Shown here piece after piece: positions 8,732 through 18,962 of a DNA stretch of 41,503 nt (positions within the stretch are counted from its first letter, which is position 1; each line of letters starts with the position of its first letter). A program made the position numbers and the translations under genes. Under the pieces are notes generated by a model. The model searched no databases and was not told the origin of the DNA. It saw only the letters and a list, made by a program, of their open reading frames with translations. Origin of the DNA: Clostridia bacterium (GTDB lineage: Bacteria; Bacillota; Clostridia; TANB77; CAG-508); assembly GCA_022796725.1 (NCBI GenBank), contig JAAWJE010000012.1, positions 1 through 41,503 of the forward strand, given 5' to 3'.

Positions 8732-9609
8732 TTGTCTTCTTTCCTCACTAACTCTAATATTTTTTCTTTATTTTCCATTATGGTATTATATCCTTTTTGT
8801 ATGCAATAATCCATTTCCTGTATTTCTAGTAATTTTGCATCTTTTACCTCTATTTCGATAAAATAATCTGCAATTTCTTGTGCTTTTCTTACATCTTTTA
8901 AAGAAAAAATATCACAAGCCCTTAATATTGTTGCTAGAATGTTTGTATTGGATTCATACTCATCAAGTTTAAAACTTATACCTAATGTTTTATCTGCTCC
9001 CATATCTTTTAAAACTTGTATAGGTAAGTTATCTTTTGTGCCTCCATCCATAAAACTATAAGATTCATAGTTACATGGTGTAAATATTCCTGGAAAAGCC
9101 ATACTGGCTCTTACAGCCTTTCCAATCGAAATATCTTCTATATATCCATTATTTACATTCTTCTTTTGTATCTCTACTGATGATAATATATATTCTTTAG
9201 TTGAAATAGCATCCACAGTTATAACTGCAAATGGCATTTTTATATCTTTTATATTAACAATCATTTTGTCTTCTGAAAGTTTATTAACTAAATTTTCTAC
9301 TTTTTCCCCATTTATTATACCTGGTATATTTACTTTTTTAGTAACAAAAAAATTTCCTATAGCAGATATAATAGGTCTTTTATTAATAGTGGTTATACTT
9401 TTATAATATTCTTTTGTATATTTTATCATTTCATCTGGAGTAAGTCCCATTGCATAAAAAGCTGCCATTATACTTCCAGAACTTGTACCAGATAAATAAT
9501 CTATATGCACTCCTAATTCTTCTAAAGCTTTTAAAGCACCTATATGTGCAACTCCTTTTAGTCCTCCTCCGCCAAGTGCTACACCTAAACTCATTTCTTT
9601 CCCCTTCAA
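8728..9609 (-). CDS. Patatin-like phospholipase
   Basis: GGGGLKGVAHIG oxyanion loop, GTSSGS (GxSxG), DGGTKDN (DGG). Confidence 0.93.
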   Translation of the reverse strand: MKGKEMSLGVALGGGGLKGVAHIGALKALEELGVHIDYLSGTSSGSIMAAFYAMGLTPDEMIKYTKEYYKSITTINKRPIISAIGNFFVTKKVNIPGIINGEKVENLVNKLSEDKMIVNIKDIKMPFAVITVDAISTKEYILSSVEIQKKNVNNGYIEDISIGKAVRASMAFPGIFTPCNYESYSFMDGGTKDNLPIQVLKDMGADKTLGISFKLDEYESNTNILATILRACDIFSLKDVRKAQEIADYFIEIEVKDAKLLEIQEMDYCIQKGYNTIMENKEKILELVRKEDK

Positions 9610-9610
9610 A

Positions 9611-10672
9611 TTAATCTTTACTTTTAGTATATACTAATTGTGTAGGATATACTAATTCTATATTTTCTCTTTCTAGCACACTTAATATATCACAATATAT
9701 TTTATCTTTTGCTACAAGAAAATCATTATAATCTACAACATTTACATAAGCTCTTATAAATATTGTATTACAGTCTGACATTATATCCTCTAAATGAACC
9801 TGCACACTATCTTCTTTTACTATTTCATTTACTTTTAAAACTGTACCAATTTTACTTATACATCTATTTATTTGTTCTATACCTGAATTTAAACTTATTC
9901 TTAATTTAGTTTGAATCATTCTACTTTCTAGTTTATTCCAGTTAATAATATATTCAGTTGTAATTAGCGAATTTGGAATAGTTATTATAGAATTATTAGC
10001 TGCTCTTATCCTTGTACTTCTAAAAGTAATATCTACTACTGTTCCATTATAATCTCCTATTTCTATATAATCTCCTATTTCAAATGGTTTATCTGTTATA
10101 ATTGAAAATCCACCAAGTAGACTTTTTACTAAATCTTGAGCAGCTAAGGCTATTGCAGCACTTCCAATTCCTAATCCAGCAGCTAGTCCATTAAGGTCAA
10201 AATCTAATTCATACATGATAACAAATATAGATATTATATATACTACAACTCTTAAAACTTTACTTAAAAATAAATTAAGTGCTTCATTTCCATTTGATTC
10301 ATATTTTTCTTTACTTATAATTGTAAATATAAAACAATTTGGTGTTATCGAATCTGCTGTCCCTTTTGTAAATAATATAATCGTTATTATTTTCATAATC
10401 TTGTTTGCTAGTTTCTTTATACCCATAGTTGTACCTAAATGATATATACATATATAAAATCCTAGTATATAAAAAAAATACTTCATTGGTGTATAATATC
10501 CACTTTCAGTAGGTTTCTTTTTGCTTTTTGTTATCTTATGTAATATATTTATTATAAGTCTTGATATTATCGGACTTGCCAATTGAAATACTAAAATTAT
10601 TATAATTATTCTTGCATATTTTATAAGATAATCTACATTTATAGTTTTAATTAATTCCATTATATTACCCAT
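9611..10672 (-). CDS. MscS-family mechanosensitive channel
   Basis: LGIGSAAIALAAQDLVKSLLGGFSIITDKPFEIGDYIEIGDYNGTVVDITFRSTRIR typical MscS pore and beta domain. Confidence 0.93.
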   Translation of the reverse strand: MGNIMELIKTINVDYLIKYARIIIIILVFQLASPIISRLIINILHKITKSKKKPTESGYYTPMKYFFYILGFYICIYHLGTTMGIKKLANKIMKIITIILFTKGTADSITPNCFIFTIISKEKYESNGNEALNLFLSKVLRVVVYIISIFVIMYELDFDLNGLAAGLGIGSAAIALAAQDLVKSLLGGFSIITDKPFEIGDYIEIGDYNGTVVDITFRSTRIRAANNSIITIPNSLITTEYIINWNKLESRMIQTKLRISLNSGIEQINRCISKIGTVLKVNEIVKEDSVQVHLEDIMSDCNTIFIRAYVNVVDYNDFLVAKDKIYCDILSVLERENIELVYPTQLVYTKSKD

Positions 10673-10759
10673 AAATTGTATTTCTCCATTCTTATTTTAA
10701 CGAATGTATTATATTATAATTATAGTGAAAATACAATAACTTTTAGTATAAAATAAATT

Positions 10760-10798
10760 TAAAAAGCACATTAAAATAGAGCTTTAATGTGCTTTTTA
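10760..10798 (-). terminator. Terminator of the Spo0E-like gene
   Basis: AAAAAGCACATTAAA / TTTAATGTGCTTTTT hairpin. Confidence 0.85.
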
Positions 10799-10799
10799 T

Positions 10800-10961
10800 T
10801 TATTTTTTATTTAATTTATCTTTCCTATAATATTCATTAATTAAATCATCTAATTGCAAACTAATACTATATATTTTATTATAGTCTTCTTTTCTTGCAA
10901 TGCTGTCATCTAATTTTCTTCTTAAATTACAAATCTTTTCATTTAACTCTTTATCAACCAT
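10800..10961 (-). CDS. Spo0E-like aspartyl-phosphate phosphatase
   Basis: MVDKELNEKICNLRRKLDDSIARKEDYNKIYSISLQLDDLINEYY; S..LD.LI..Y signature. Start uncertain (track start is GTG 11003). Confidence 0.75.
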   Translation of the reverse strand: MVDKELNEKICNLRRKLDDSIARKEDYNKIYSISLQLDDLINEYYRKDKLNKK

Positions 10962-11064
10962 ACACAATCTTGCCTTATTCCTCTCTTTAGTATAAAATAC
11001 CACATTATATTTCTCTGGTCAATCTTATTTTACATATTTCGCCAACTTTCGTTCGACATTTTTC

Positions 11065-12360
11065 TTATTTATTTGTTATTATTGACAAAATCATACTATC
11101 TTCTTTAAAATCTTCCTTTAATATTTTTTCTACATATTCCTTATCTATATTCTTAGATTCTTCAATAAAATCAAAAGGATTAATTCCTTTAAAAAAGCTA
11201 TCTACAAAGTTATTTCCTATACTTTCTACATCTTCAAACTCTCTTACATACATTCCATAGTTTTTCCTTTTAGATCTATTAAAATCAACATCATTAAATC
11301 CTGTATTCTTAAATTCCTCAAATTGTTTTTTCATTCTATCTACTACTTTTTCATATTCATAAGATTGTGATTGTATTAGTATATGTGAATAATCTCTTGC
11401 ATATTCATACATAGATGAAAACTCTGAAAATATTAGTCCTTCATCATATAATTCATTATACAACTTTGAACCGCTTCCCAAAATAATATCTAAAATAATA
11501 TCTACTGCAATATGCTTTCTTATTTGCTCTATACTATTATCTAGAATATTTATTGAATTAATCTTCTTACATTTTATTCCTAACATAAAAATAGGAATAT
11601 TTACATCCATATTTTTCTTTATTAGCTTTTTATTAACTTCTTCTGGTTCTTCTTCAAATACCTTTTTAGCTATTTCTTTGCTATCTTCTTTTATAACTCT
11701 TTTTTCTATCTCTTTAAAAATTTCCTCTGCCTCAAAATTTCCAGATACAACAATTACCATATTAGATGATTTATAAAAATTATTATAGCATTTGTATAAA
11801 ATTTCTTTATTAATTTTACTAACTGTTTGTACTGTTCCTGCTGGGTCTATTTTTACTTTATTTTTTACATATAATGCTTCTAAAGCATTCAAATATACCT
11901 TCCATTCTGGCTGGTCGTCATACATTCCTATTTCTTGATTAATAATTCCCTTTTCTTTTTCTACATTTTCATCAGTAAAATATGGAGATTGTACATAATT
12001 CATAAATTCATCTAAAGCTTCATAAAAATTATTTGTACACTCATATAAATATGCTGTATGATTATTTGTAGTATAAGCATTTGCATTTACACCTAATGAA
12101 GATAAAACATCTAAACTATTTCTGCCGTTTTCTTGTTCAAATAGCTTATGTTCTAAAAAATGCGCCACTCCATCTGGTACTATTGTTTCATTCTCTTCTC
12201 CTGGTACAATAAATCTATCATCCATTGAACCATAATTTGTAGCAAATATTATATATTTTTTTGAAGTATTTTTTTTTGGAATACACATCATAGTAAGACC
12301 ATTTTTTAATTTTTTAATATATACTTTTTCTTTTATTAAATCATTTTCAATTACTTGCAT
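11065..12360 (-). CDS. M16 family zinc metallopeptidase, catalytic subunit (YmfH-like)
   Basis: GVAHFLEHKLFEQ (HxxEH) and distal ENVEKEKGIINQEI. Confidence 0.9.
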   Translation of the reverse strand: MQVIENDLIKEKVYIKKLKNGLTMMCIPKKNTSKKYIIFATNYGSMDDRFIVPGEENETIVPDGVAHFLEHKLFEQENGRNSLDVLSSLGVNANAYTTNNHTAYLYECTNNFYEALDEFMNYVQSPYFTDENVEKEKGIINQEIGMYDDQPEWKVYLNALEALYVKNKVKIDPAGTVQTVSKINKEILYKCYNNFYKSSNMVIVVSGNFEAEEIFKEIEKRVIKEDSKEIAKKVFEEEPEEVNKKLIKKNMDVNIPIFMLGIKCKKINSINILDNSIEQIRKHIAVDIILDIILGSGSKLYNELYDEGLIFSEFSSMYEYARDYSHILIQSQSYEYEKVVDRMKKQFEEFKNTGFNDVDFNRSKRKNYGMYVREFEDVESIGNNFVDSFFKGINPFDFIEESKNIDKEYVEKILKEDFKEDSMILSIITNK

Positions 12361-12368
12361 ATTCCCTC

Positions 12369-13655
12369 CTAATTATTATTTCTTAAGAAATAGATTGTAT
12401 TTATATTAACTCTTTTTGCGATTTCTATGATATCTTCTCTTGTTATATTTTTAATTTTTTCATAATATTCCTCTATTGTAACCTTATTTAATGATACCTC
12501 TTCTCCATAAAAAAATATTATAGCTGTATTTTGTTCTTCTTTTATTGCATCTATACCAGAATAAATATATCTCTTAGCATTTTCTAAATCTTCATCTTCA
12601 AATTTTCCATTTCTCATATTATCTAACTCATTATTTATTACTTCTAATGCTTTATTATAATTTTCTATTTCTATTCCTGCTCTTATAAATATATTACTTT
12701 TTTGCACAACATAGTTAGATTTACATGTATATGCCAGACTTGCTTTTTCTCTTACATTTTTAAATAATTTAGAATTTGCTCCATCTCCTAAAATTGTATT
12801 ATAAATTAATATTTTAAATCTATCATCTGATTTCACTTTTTCTAATACATCTAGTCCTATAACAAGTTTTCCTTGAGTGACATCCATTTTTTCTACTATA
12901 TTCTCTACTTTTTCTTTTCTGTTTTTCTCATACTTTTCAATATCTACTAGGTATTTAGAAATATCCCTTTCATTTAAGTTATTTATATACTTATTATTTA
13001 ATACTAAATTTTTTACATATTCCTCATTTATGTTTCCTGCTATAAATATATCTATTTTTCCATCTTTAATAATATCTTTATATCTATTATATAAACTTTT
13101 TTCATTAATCTTTTCTATATCTTCTAAATATCCATTTTTATTTATTCCAAATTCAGTATCATTATACATAATACTTATAATTCTTTCATAAGCATAAGAA
13201 TCTTTATCGTCTTTTTGACTTTCTATAACGATTCTTCTTCTTTCCTTTTCTATATTTACATATTCTCTGTTAAATCCTTCATCTGTTATATAAGGATTAA
13301 ATGCAATATCAATTAATGTATCTACACTATTTTTTAAATTTTCTTCTCCATTTGGAAGAAATTCATCATCTATACTCTCTATATATAACTTTATTACTAG
13401 ATTCTTTCCTGTCTTATCTACTCCAGCCTCAAGAGTAGCACCATACATTTCATCTAGTTTATTTGAAATTTCTATTTGTCTCTTATAAGTATTTGAACCA
13501 CTTTTTAATATTTCAGGAATAATAACATCTTCAGTAATAGTAGTTCTATCTAATGGAATTGTTATAAATAGAACAGACAAATTAGTTTTAAATAAATCAG
13601 TTTTTACTAAATGTAATTTAATTCCTTGTTTTATATCTATACATTTATCTTTCAA
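12369..13655 (-). CDS. M16 family peptidase-like protein, non-catalytic subunit (YmfF-like)
   Basis: M16 fold sequence with no HxxEH; retains GDGANSKLFKNVREKASLAY R/Y motif; 8 bp from the catalytic partner. Confidence 0.88.
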   Translation of the reverse strand: MKDKCIDIKQGIKLHLVKTDLFKTNLSVLFITIPLDRTTITEDVIIPEILKSGSNTYKRQIEISNKLDEMYGATLEAGVDKTGKNLVIKLYIESIDDEFLPNGEENLKNSVDTLIDIAFNPYITDEGFNREYVNIEKERRRIVIESQKDDKDSYAYERIISIMYNDTEFGINKNGYLEDIEKINEKSLYNRYKDIIKDGKIDIFIAGNINEEYVKNLVLNNKYINNLNERDISKYLVDIEKYEKNRKEKVENIVEKMDVTQGKLVIGLDVLEKVKSDDRFKILIYNTILGDGANSKLFKNVREKASLAYTCKSNYVVQKSNIFIRAGIEIENYNKALEVINNELDNMRNGKFEDEDLENAKRYIYSGIDAIKEEQNTAIIFFYGEEVSLNKVTIEEYYEKIKNITREDIIEIAKRVNINTIYFLRNNN

Positions 13656-13725
13656 CTCTCTTCTCTCTTTCCCAAATAAGTTAAATTTATTATTTGCAAG
13701 ATTTTTTTATTTATACACATATAAT

Positions 13726-13751
13726 ATAGACCAATTTCTTGGTCTATATAT
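13726..13751. terminator. Hairpin downstream of yqeY
   Basis: TATAGACCAA TTTC TTGGTCTATA perfect stem; weak U tract. Confidence 0.5.
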
Positions 13752-13757
13752 AATCTT

Positions 13758-14198
13758 TTATGATAAAAATTTTTTTACAATTTCATTAATTGTTTTTCCA
13801 TCTGAAGAAGCACCAATTTTCTCTTTAGCTGCTTTCATAACTTTACCCATATCCTTTATATCTTTTGCTTGTGTTTCTTCTATAATATCCTTAACAATTT
13901 TTTCTACTTCTTCTATAGATAATTGTTTTGGAAGATATACTTTTAAATATTCTATTTCTTCTTTTATTTGATTTACTAAATCTGCTCTACCACCTTTTTC
14001 GTAGTCAGATATTGAATCATTTCTTTTTTTGACTTCTTTAGCTATTACATCAATTATCTTTGAATCATCTAATTCTATTTGTTTATCTTTTTCTATTTGC
14101 AAAATGGCTGCTCTTACCATTTGAATAGTATTTTTCTTTAATTCATTTTTTTCTTTCATAGCAGATTTTAAATCATTCATTAAATTTTCTTTAAGCAT
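13758..14198 (-). CDS. yqeY: GatB/YqeY domain-containing protein
   Basis: MLKENLMNDLKSAMKEKNELKKNTIQMVRAAI..., YLPKQLSIEEVEKIV, GKVMKAAKEKIGASSDGKTINEIVKKFL. Start 14198 preceded by GGAGG. Confidence 0.93.
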   Translation of the reverse strand: MLKENLMNDLKSAMKEKNELKKNTIQMVRAAILQIEKDKQIELDDSKIIDVIAKEVKKRNDSISDYEKGGRADLVNQIKEEIEYLKVYLPKQLSIEEVEKIVKDIIEETQAKDIKDMGKVMKAAKEKIGASSDGKTINEIVKKFLS

Positions 14199-14277
14199 TA
14201 TTATTTCCTCCATAAATATTTTTAGTTATTATATCATAAAAATATTTAAAAGTAATCATAATTTTTAATTATTTTAA

Positions 14278-14325
14278 AGCGCAAAAGACCCCAGAAGGGC
14301 GTCCTACTGGGGCTTTTGCATTTTG
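14278..14325. terminator. GC-rich bidirectional terminator-like hairpin
   Basis: GCAAAAGACCCCAGAAGGGCGTCCTACTGGGGCTTTTGC: AAAAG/CCCCAG/AGG stem segments, A tract and T tract built into the stem. Confidence 0.75.
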
Positions 14326-14333
14326 CAAAGATA

Positions 14334-15236
14334 TCAAAAATTTGTTGCTTCTTTCAACATCTCAATAATCTCTGCTATATCGTTGCGTACTTGCCATAAC
14401 TGATTAATTTCCATATTCTCTAAAACCCATCCTGCCTTAATAATGTATTCATCTTTTTCTGACAAATATATAAGTTTTAAACCTGTATTAGTGTCTTTAT
14501 AATTCCAGCTATAACCTGTTGCATTCCAATATAAACTATATACTTCTTTTTCCTTTGTAGCAATACATTTTAAAGGCTTATTATATTCTGTCTCAAGTCT
14601 TGTAATCTTGAATCTCTCAGTTTCACTTACCTTTATGCAACTTATAATAAACTTTGGAATATTCATCATATTAACAGTTCCAAGAAGATTGCCAATTTCT
14701 TTATAAATTTTATTAGCACCATCTCCTCTATCATAGTTTTCTACATATTCTTCAAGTATTTTCTGAACTTTTTCTCTTATTCGTTCTTTCTCTGGCTTCT
14801 CTAATGTAATTTCAATTTCTCTATGGTTGTAACTTATTCCATATCTAAACTGATTATAAACATCATACATCATTTCAACTCTTCTGCCATCGATCTCCGA
14901 AATACTTCCTGTATATTGAACTTCTGGTGCAACGCCTAATTTATAACATTTAGTATTGCTCCCTCTCATTATCCTAATATGTAAAATAAACTCCTTTGTT
15001 AATGTACTATATCCATAATATTGGTGCAATATTACCTGTTCTTCAGTTACATCTGAATGAATTGATAACATAGATGTGTATGATCCAACTTTAGAAATAA
15101 CTACTGGTAATTCAAGTTTTACTTCATTATTTAAAAAATAAGCAAAATCTCGAATATTCCAATCTGCATCTTTTAGCCAGCCTTTCACCTCTTTTCTCAG
15201 TTTTCGACTTTCAAACCTGATACTCTTCCGCAACAT
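14334..15236 (-). CDS. Hypothetical protein, compositionally distinct, inserted between rpsU and yqeY
   Basis: Start at ATG 15236 with TTAAGGAGGAACAACAAA RBS, versus the poor context of the track start at 15263. No family recognised. Confidence 0.75.
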   Translation of the reverse strand: MLRKSIRFESRKLRKEVKGWLKDADWNIRDFAYFLNNEVKLELPVVISKVGSYTSMLSIHSDVTEEQVILHQYYGYSTLTKEFILHIRIMRGSNTKCYKLGVAPEVQYTGSISEIDGRRVEMMYDVYNQFRYGISYNHREIEITLEKPEKERIREKVQKILEEYVENYDRGDGANKIYKEIGNLLGTVNMMNIPKFIISCIKVSETERFKITRLETEYNKPLKCIATKEKEVYSLYWNATGYSWNYKDTNTGLKLIYLSEKDEYIIKAGWVLENMEINQLWQVRNDIAEIIEMLKEATNF

Positions 15237-15340
15237 TTTGTTGTTCCTCCTTAATGTTTCCATTCTGAATGTTTAAGTTATTAAAGTTACTTTGTTCCTT
15301 TTTAGAAACTTAGCACTATTATATCATATATATAAAATAA

Positions 15341-15362
15341 AAGAAACGTATTATTACGTTTC
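15341..15362 (-). terminator. Terminator after rpsU
   Basis: Minus strand GAAACGTAATAATACGTTTCTTTTATTTT. Confidence 0.75.
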
Positions 15363-15388
15363 CTCTATTAAAAATTATTATTCACTAA

Positions 15389-15559
15389 TTAAAATTTTCT
15401 TTTTCTTGCAGCCTCTGATTTTTTCTTTCTCTTAACACTAGGCTTTTCATAATGTTCTCTCTTTCTTACTTCTTGTAATACTCCATTTCTAGCACATTGT
15501 CTTTTAAATCTTTTAAGAGCATCTTCTATATTACCATTATTAACCTTAATCTCTGACAT
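15389..15559 (-). CDS. rpsU: 30S ribosomal protein S21
   Basis: [56 protein letters not shown]; start 15559 chosen by RBS GGAGG. Confidence 0.95.
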   Translation of the reverse strand: MSEIKVNNGNIEDALKRFKRQCARNGVLQEVRKREHYEKPSVKRKKKSEAARKRKF

Positions 15560-15733
15560 TTCATTTTTCCCTCCTTCCAAAGCTCGAAAACATTTGTGGG
15601 ATTTTCTTTTATGTATAACCTCTATTGTTTTTACCTCTATCCGATGTTATTTATTATACATTAATACTCATTTAGTTGTCAATAGAGTATTTTGATAAAA
15701 ATATCGTTTTTAATAGAAAAAATGTATTATCCT

Positions 15734-16267
15734 CTAGTATTTTGTTAATCTATCTATTTGAACTACCTTATTTTCTTTAAGTGATTCTTTTACATCTATT
15801 ATTCTTTGATTTGTAGAACCCCTGAATTTCAATTTTAAGTTCTTTTTATCTTTTTCAAATTTTCCATCTACTACTACATCTAAATAATTTAATAATTCTT
15901 TTGTAGTTTCATTATTTCTTGCCATATTCTTAACTACATCTTTTTCAAAATCAAATCCTGTATAGCACCAAATGTTTTTACTTGGGAACTTTTCTTTTAC
16001 CTTCTTTACAAGTGGTAATAGTCCCTCTTGGTTAGCATATTCAAGTGGCTCTCCTCCAAGAAGAGATAATCCAGATATATGTTCATGGTCTAAATAATTT
16101 ATTACTTCATTTATATTTTTTTCTGTAAATTTATTTCCATAATTAAAATCCCATGCACATTTATTAAAACATCCTTCACAATGATGATTACATCCACTTA
16201 CAAATACAGATACTCTTATTCCTTCACCATTTGCAACATCAACTTTTTTAATATCAGCATAATTCAT
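15734..16267 (-). CDS. nrdG: Anaerobic ribonucleoside-triphosphate reductase activating protein
   Basis: CNHHCEGC radical-SAM CxxxCxxC, LSLLGGEPL; adjacent to nrdD. Confidence 0.95.
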   Translation of the reverse strand: MNYADIKKVDVANGEGIRVSVFVSGCNHHCEGCFNKCAWDFNYGNKFTEKNINEVINYLDHEHISGLSLLGGEPLEYANQEGLLPLVKKVKEKFPSKNIWCYTGFDFEKDVVKNMARNNETTKELLNYLDVVVDGKFEKDKKNLKLKFRGSTNQRIIDVKESLKENKVVQIDRLTKY

Positions 16268-16293
16268 AATCTAATCATCTCCTTTGATACTTT

Positions 16294-16339
16294 AAATTAA
16301 ATACTAGGAATTAATTAAAAAACCCCTAGTATTTAATTT
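16294..16339. repeat. Perfect 15-bp inverted repeat between nrdD and nrdG
   Basis: AAATTAAATACTAGG (16294-16308) / CCTAGTATTTAATTT (16325-16339). Confidence 0.85.
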
Positions 16340-16405
16340 TTAAATATCTTTTGTTTCTATTAATACTTCTCTTATGTGTATAAACATTTTATCTTAATTT
16401 ATGTA

Positions 16406-18532
16406 TTATAAATGTAATACCCTTGACTTTATTTCTTTAGTTTTACCATTATTCCAAAAGTTTTCTCCTAAATATCCACATGTACGTCTTACAACATTCA
16501 TTTTAGCATGGTCTTTATTACCACATTGTGGACATTCCCATTCATTATTATCATTTATCTTTATTTCTCCATCATATCCGCAAACTTGGCAATAATCTGA
16601 TTTTGTATTAAATTCTGCATACTGAATATTATCATATATAAATTTAACTACTTCTTCTAATGCTTGTGGATTATTTTGCATATTAGGTATTTCTACATAA
16701 GATATTGCTCCACCTTTAGATAATCTTTGGAATTCACTTTCAAATTTTAGCTTTTCAAAAGCATCTATTTTTTCTCTAACATCCACATGGTAAGAATTTG
16801 TATAATATCCTTTATCTGTAACGTCTTTAATTATTCCATATTTTTCTTTATCAATTCTTGCAAACTTATAGCATAAACTTTCTGCTGGAGTTCCATATAA
16901 AGCAAATCCAATATTAGTTTCTTTTCTCCATTTAATAACAGTATCTTCAAGATGTTTCATTACTCTTATTGCAAAATCATGTCCTTTTTGAGTTGTATGT
17001 GATTCACCTGTCATTAATTTTGTAAGTTCATATATTCCTATATATCCTAAAGATATACTTGAATATCCACCATATAATAACTTATCTATTTTCTCTCCTT
17101 TTTCTAATCTTGAAATAGCTCCATATCTCCAGTGAATTGGACTTACATCAGCACTTGTTCCAAGTAGTGCATTATGTCTGCACATTAAAGCTTCTTTACA
17201 GATTTCTAATCTTTCATCAAATAACTTCCAGAATTTTTCCTCATTGCCATCTGCAACTATTCCTATTTGAGGCAAGTTTATACTTACTACACCTTGATTA
17301 AATCTTCCTTCGAATTTATAATTTCCATTCTCATCTTTCCAAGGTGCTAGAAAACTTCTACATCCCATTGGACTAAATACATTTCCTTCATAGTTTTCTT
17401 TCATTTTTTTAGCAGAAATATAATCAGGATACATTCTTTTTGAAGAGCATTTAACTGCAAGTTTTGTTAAATAGTCATATTTTCCGCCTTTTAAGCAATT
17501 GCATTCATCTAAAACATAAACAAGTTTTGGAAATGCTGGTGTTACATATACACCCTTTTCATTCTTTATGCCTTCATATCTTTGCTTTAATACTTCTTCT
17601 ATAATCATTGCATTTTCTTCTATGTATTCATCATCTTCTTCTAAATGTAGGAATAATGTTACAAAAGGAGATTGTCCATTTGTAGTCATTAATGTATTTA
17701 TTTGATATTGGATAGTTTGAACTCCTGCACTTAATTCTGCTCTAACTCTATCTTCAACTATTCCATCTATAACATCTTCTTTTAATTTATCTTTATATTT
17801 TTCTGTTATTTCTTTTTTAAATTTTTTTCTACTTATATCTAAATATTTTCCTAGATGTTTTAGGTCTACAGATTGTCCACCATATTGATTACTTGCAACT
17901 GCTGCAATTATTTGTGTTGTTACTGTACATGCTACTTGAAAACTTTTTGGGTTTTCTATTAATTTGCCATTCATTACTGTTCCATTATCAAGCATATCTC
18001 CTATATTTATTAGACAACAGTTAAATATTGGTTGAACAAAATAATCTGCATCATGAAAGTGTAATATTCCATCTTCATTAGCTTTTGTTATTTTTTCAGG
18101 TAGTAACATTCTTCTTGTTAAATCTCTTGAAACTTCTCCTGCTATATAATCTCTTTGTGTTGATGCAATTACTGTATTCTTATTAGAGTTTTCCTCTGCA
18201 AGTTCTTTATTTTCATTTCTAATTAAACCTAGTATAGATTCATCAGTAGTATTTGATTTTCTTATTAAAGCTCTTGTATATCTATATACAATATATTTTT
18301 TAGCAAGTTCATATTTCTCACATTCCATTAATTTTTCTTCAATTATATCTTGAATATCTTCAACTAACATCCTTCTTTTATTTTGTGCTATTATATATTC
18401 AATTATTGAATCTATATCTTCTTTAGTAGCTCTTTCTTTTTTTCTAACCTCAGTATTTGCTTTTTGAATAGCTGTAACTATTTTTGATTTATCAAAATCA
18501 ACTGCTCGTCCATCTCTTTTTAAAACTTGCAT
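16406..18532 (-). CDS. nrdD: Anaerobic ribonucleoside-triphosphate reductase (class III)
   Basis: N-terminal ATP-cone (VLKRDGRAVDFDKSKIVTAI), CxxC...CxxC zinc site and C-terminal RRTCGYLG glycyl radical motif. Confidence 0.97.
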   Translation of the reverse strand: MQVLKRDGRAVDFDKSKIVTAIQKANTEVRKKERATKEDIDSIIEYIIAQNKRRMLVEDIQDIIEEKLMECEKYELAKKYIVYRYTRALIRKSNTTDESILGLIRNENKELAEENSNKNTVIASTQRDYIAGEVSRDLTRRMLLPEKITKANEDGILHFHDADYFVQPIFNCCLINIGDMLDNGTVMNGKLIENPKSFQVACTVTTQIIAAVASNQYGGQSVDLKHLGKYLDISRKKFKKEITEKYKDKLKEDVIDGIVEDRVRAELSAGVQTIQYQINTLMTTNGQSPFVTLFLHLEEDDEYIEENAMIIEEVLKQRYEGIKNEKGVYVTPAFPKLVYVLDECNCLKGGKYDYLTKLAVKCSSKRMYPDYISAKKMKENYEGNVFSPMGCRSFLAPWKDENGNYKFEGRFNQGVVSINLPQIGIVADGNEEKFWKLFDERLEICKEALMCRHNALLGTSADVSPIHWRYGAISRLEKGEKIDKLLYGGYSSISLGYIGIYELTKLMTGESHTTQKGHDFAIRVMKHLEDTVIKWRKETNIGFALYGTPAESLCYKFARIDKEKYGIIKDVTDKGYYTNSYHVDVREKIDAFEKLKFESEFQRLSKGGAISYVEIPNMQNNPQALEEVVKFIYDNIQYAEFNTKSDYCQVCGYDGEIKINDNNEWECPQCGNKDHAKMNVVRRTCGYLGENFWNNGKTKEIKSRVLHL

Positions 18533-18902
18533 ATCTCTTCCTCCTAATTTATGTTTTTCTCTTTCAATGATTGTATTCTATCATCAAAAAAAGTAATGTC
18601 AACGTTGATAACTTATGTTTACTTTCTCTTGTAATCGTTGGTGTATCTGTCTCTCACAATTGATGTTTTTTTATGTTCTTCTTATTATTTCATTATTAAA
18701 CAAGTTAGCTCTAAGGTTTTATGCGTTTTTCAAAAAATTTTATTACAATTTGATAACATTTTTAAAAATGATTTTTTAATTTTTTCCATTTTTTCATTTT
18801 ACTAATTACAAACATTTTTTCTTGTTTTTTCTATATATATTGCTTTACATCTTGTTTAGTCTATTTATTTATATATTTTCATACTTTTAAATTAAAACAC
18901 AA

Positions 18903-18945
18903 AAATACGTTTTTAGAAAAAATCTTTTTTTCTAAAAACGTATTT
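18903..18945 (-). promoter_or_regulatory. Long hairpin at the 5' end of a predicted nrdD leader
   Basis: AAATACGTTTTTAGAAAAA (18903-18921) / TTTTTCTAAAAACGTATTT (18927-18945), T-rich on the minus strand afterwards. Confidence 0.6.
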
Positions 18946-18962
18946 GATTTATTAATAATATT

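Noticed and set aside
18825-18850. Possible NrdR box upstream of nrdD (GCAATATATATAGA)
   Set aside because: Two bases too long relative to the CWATATATWG core and no second box at the expected spacing.
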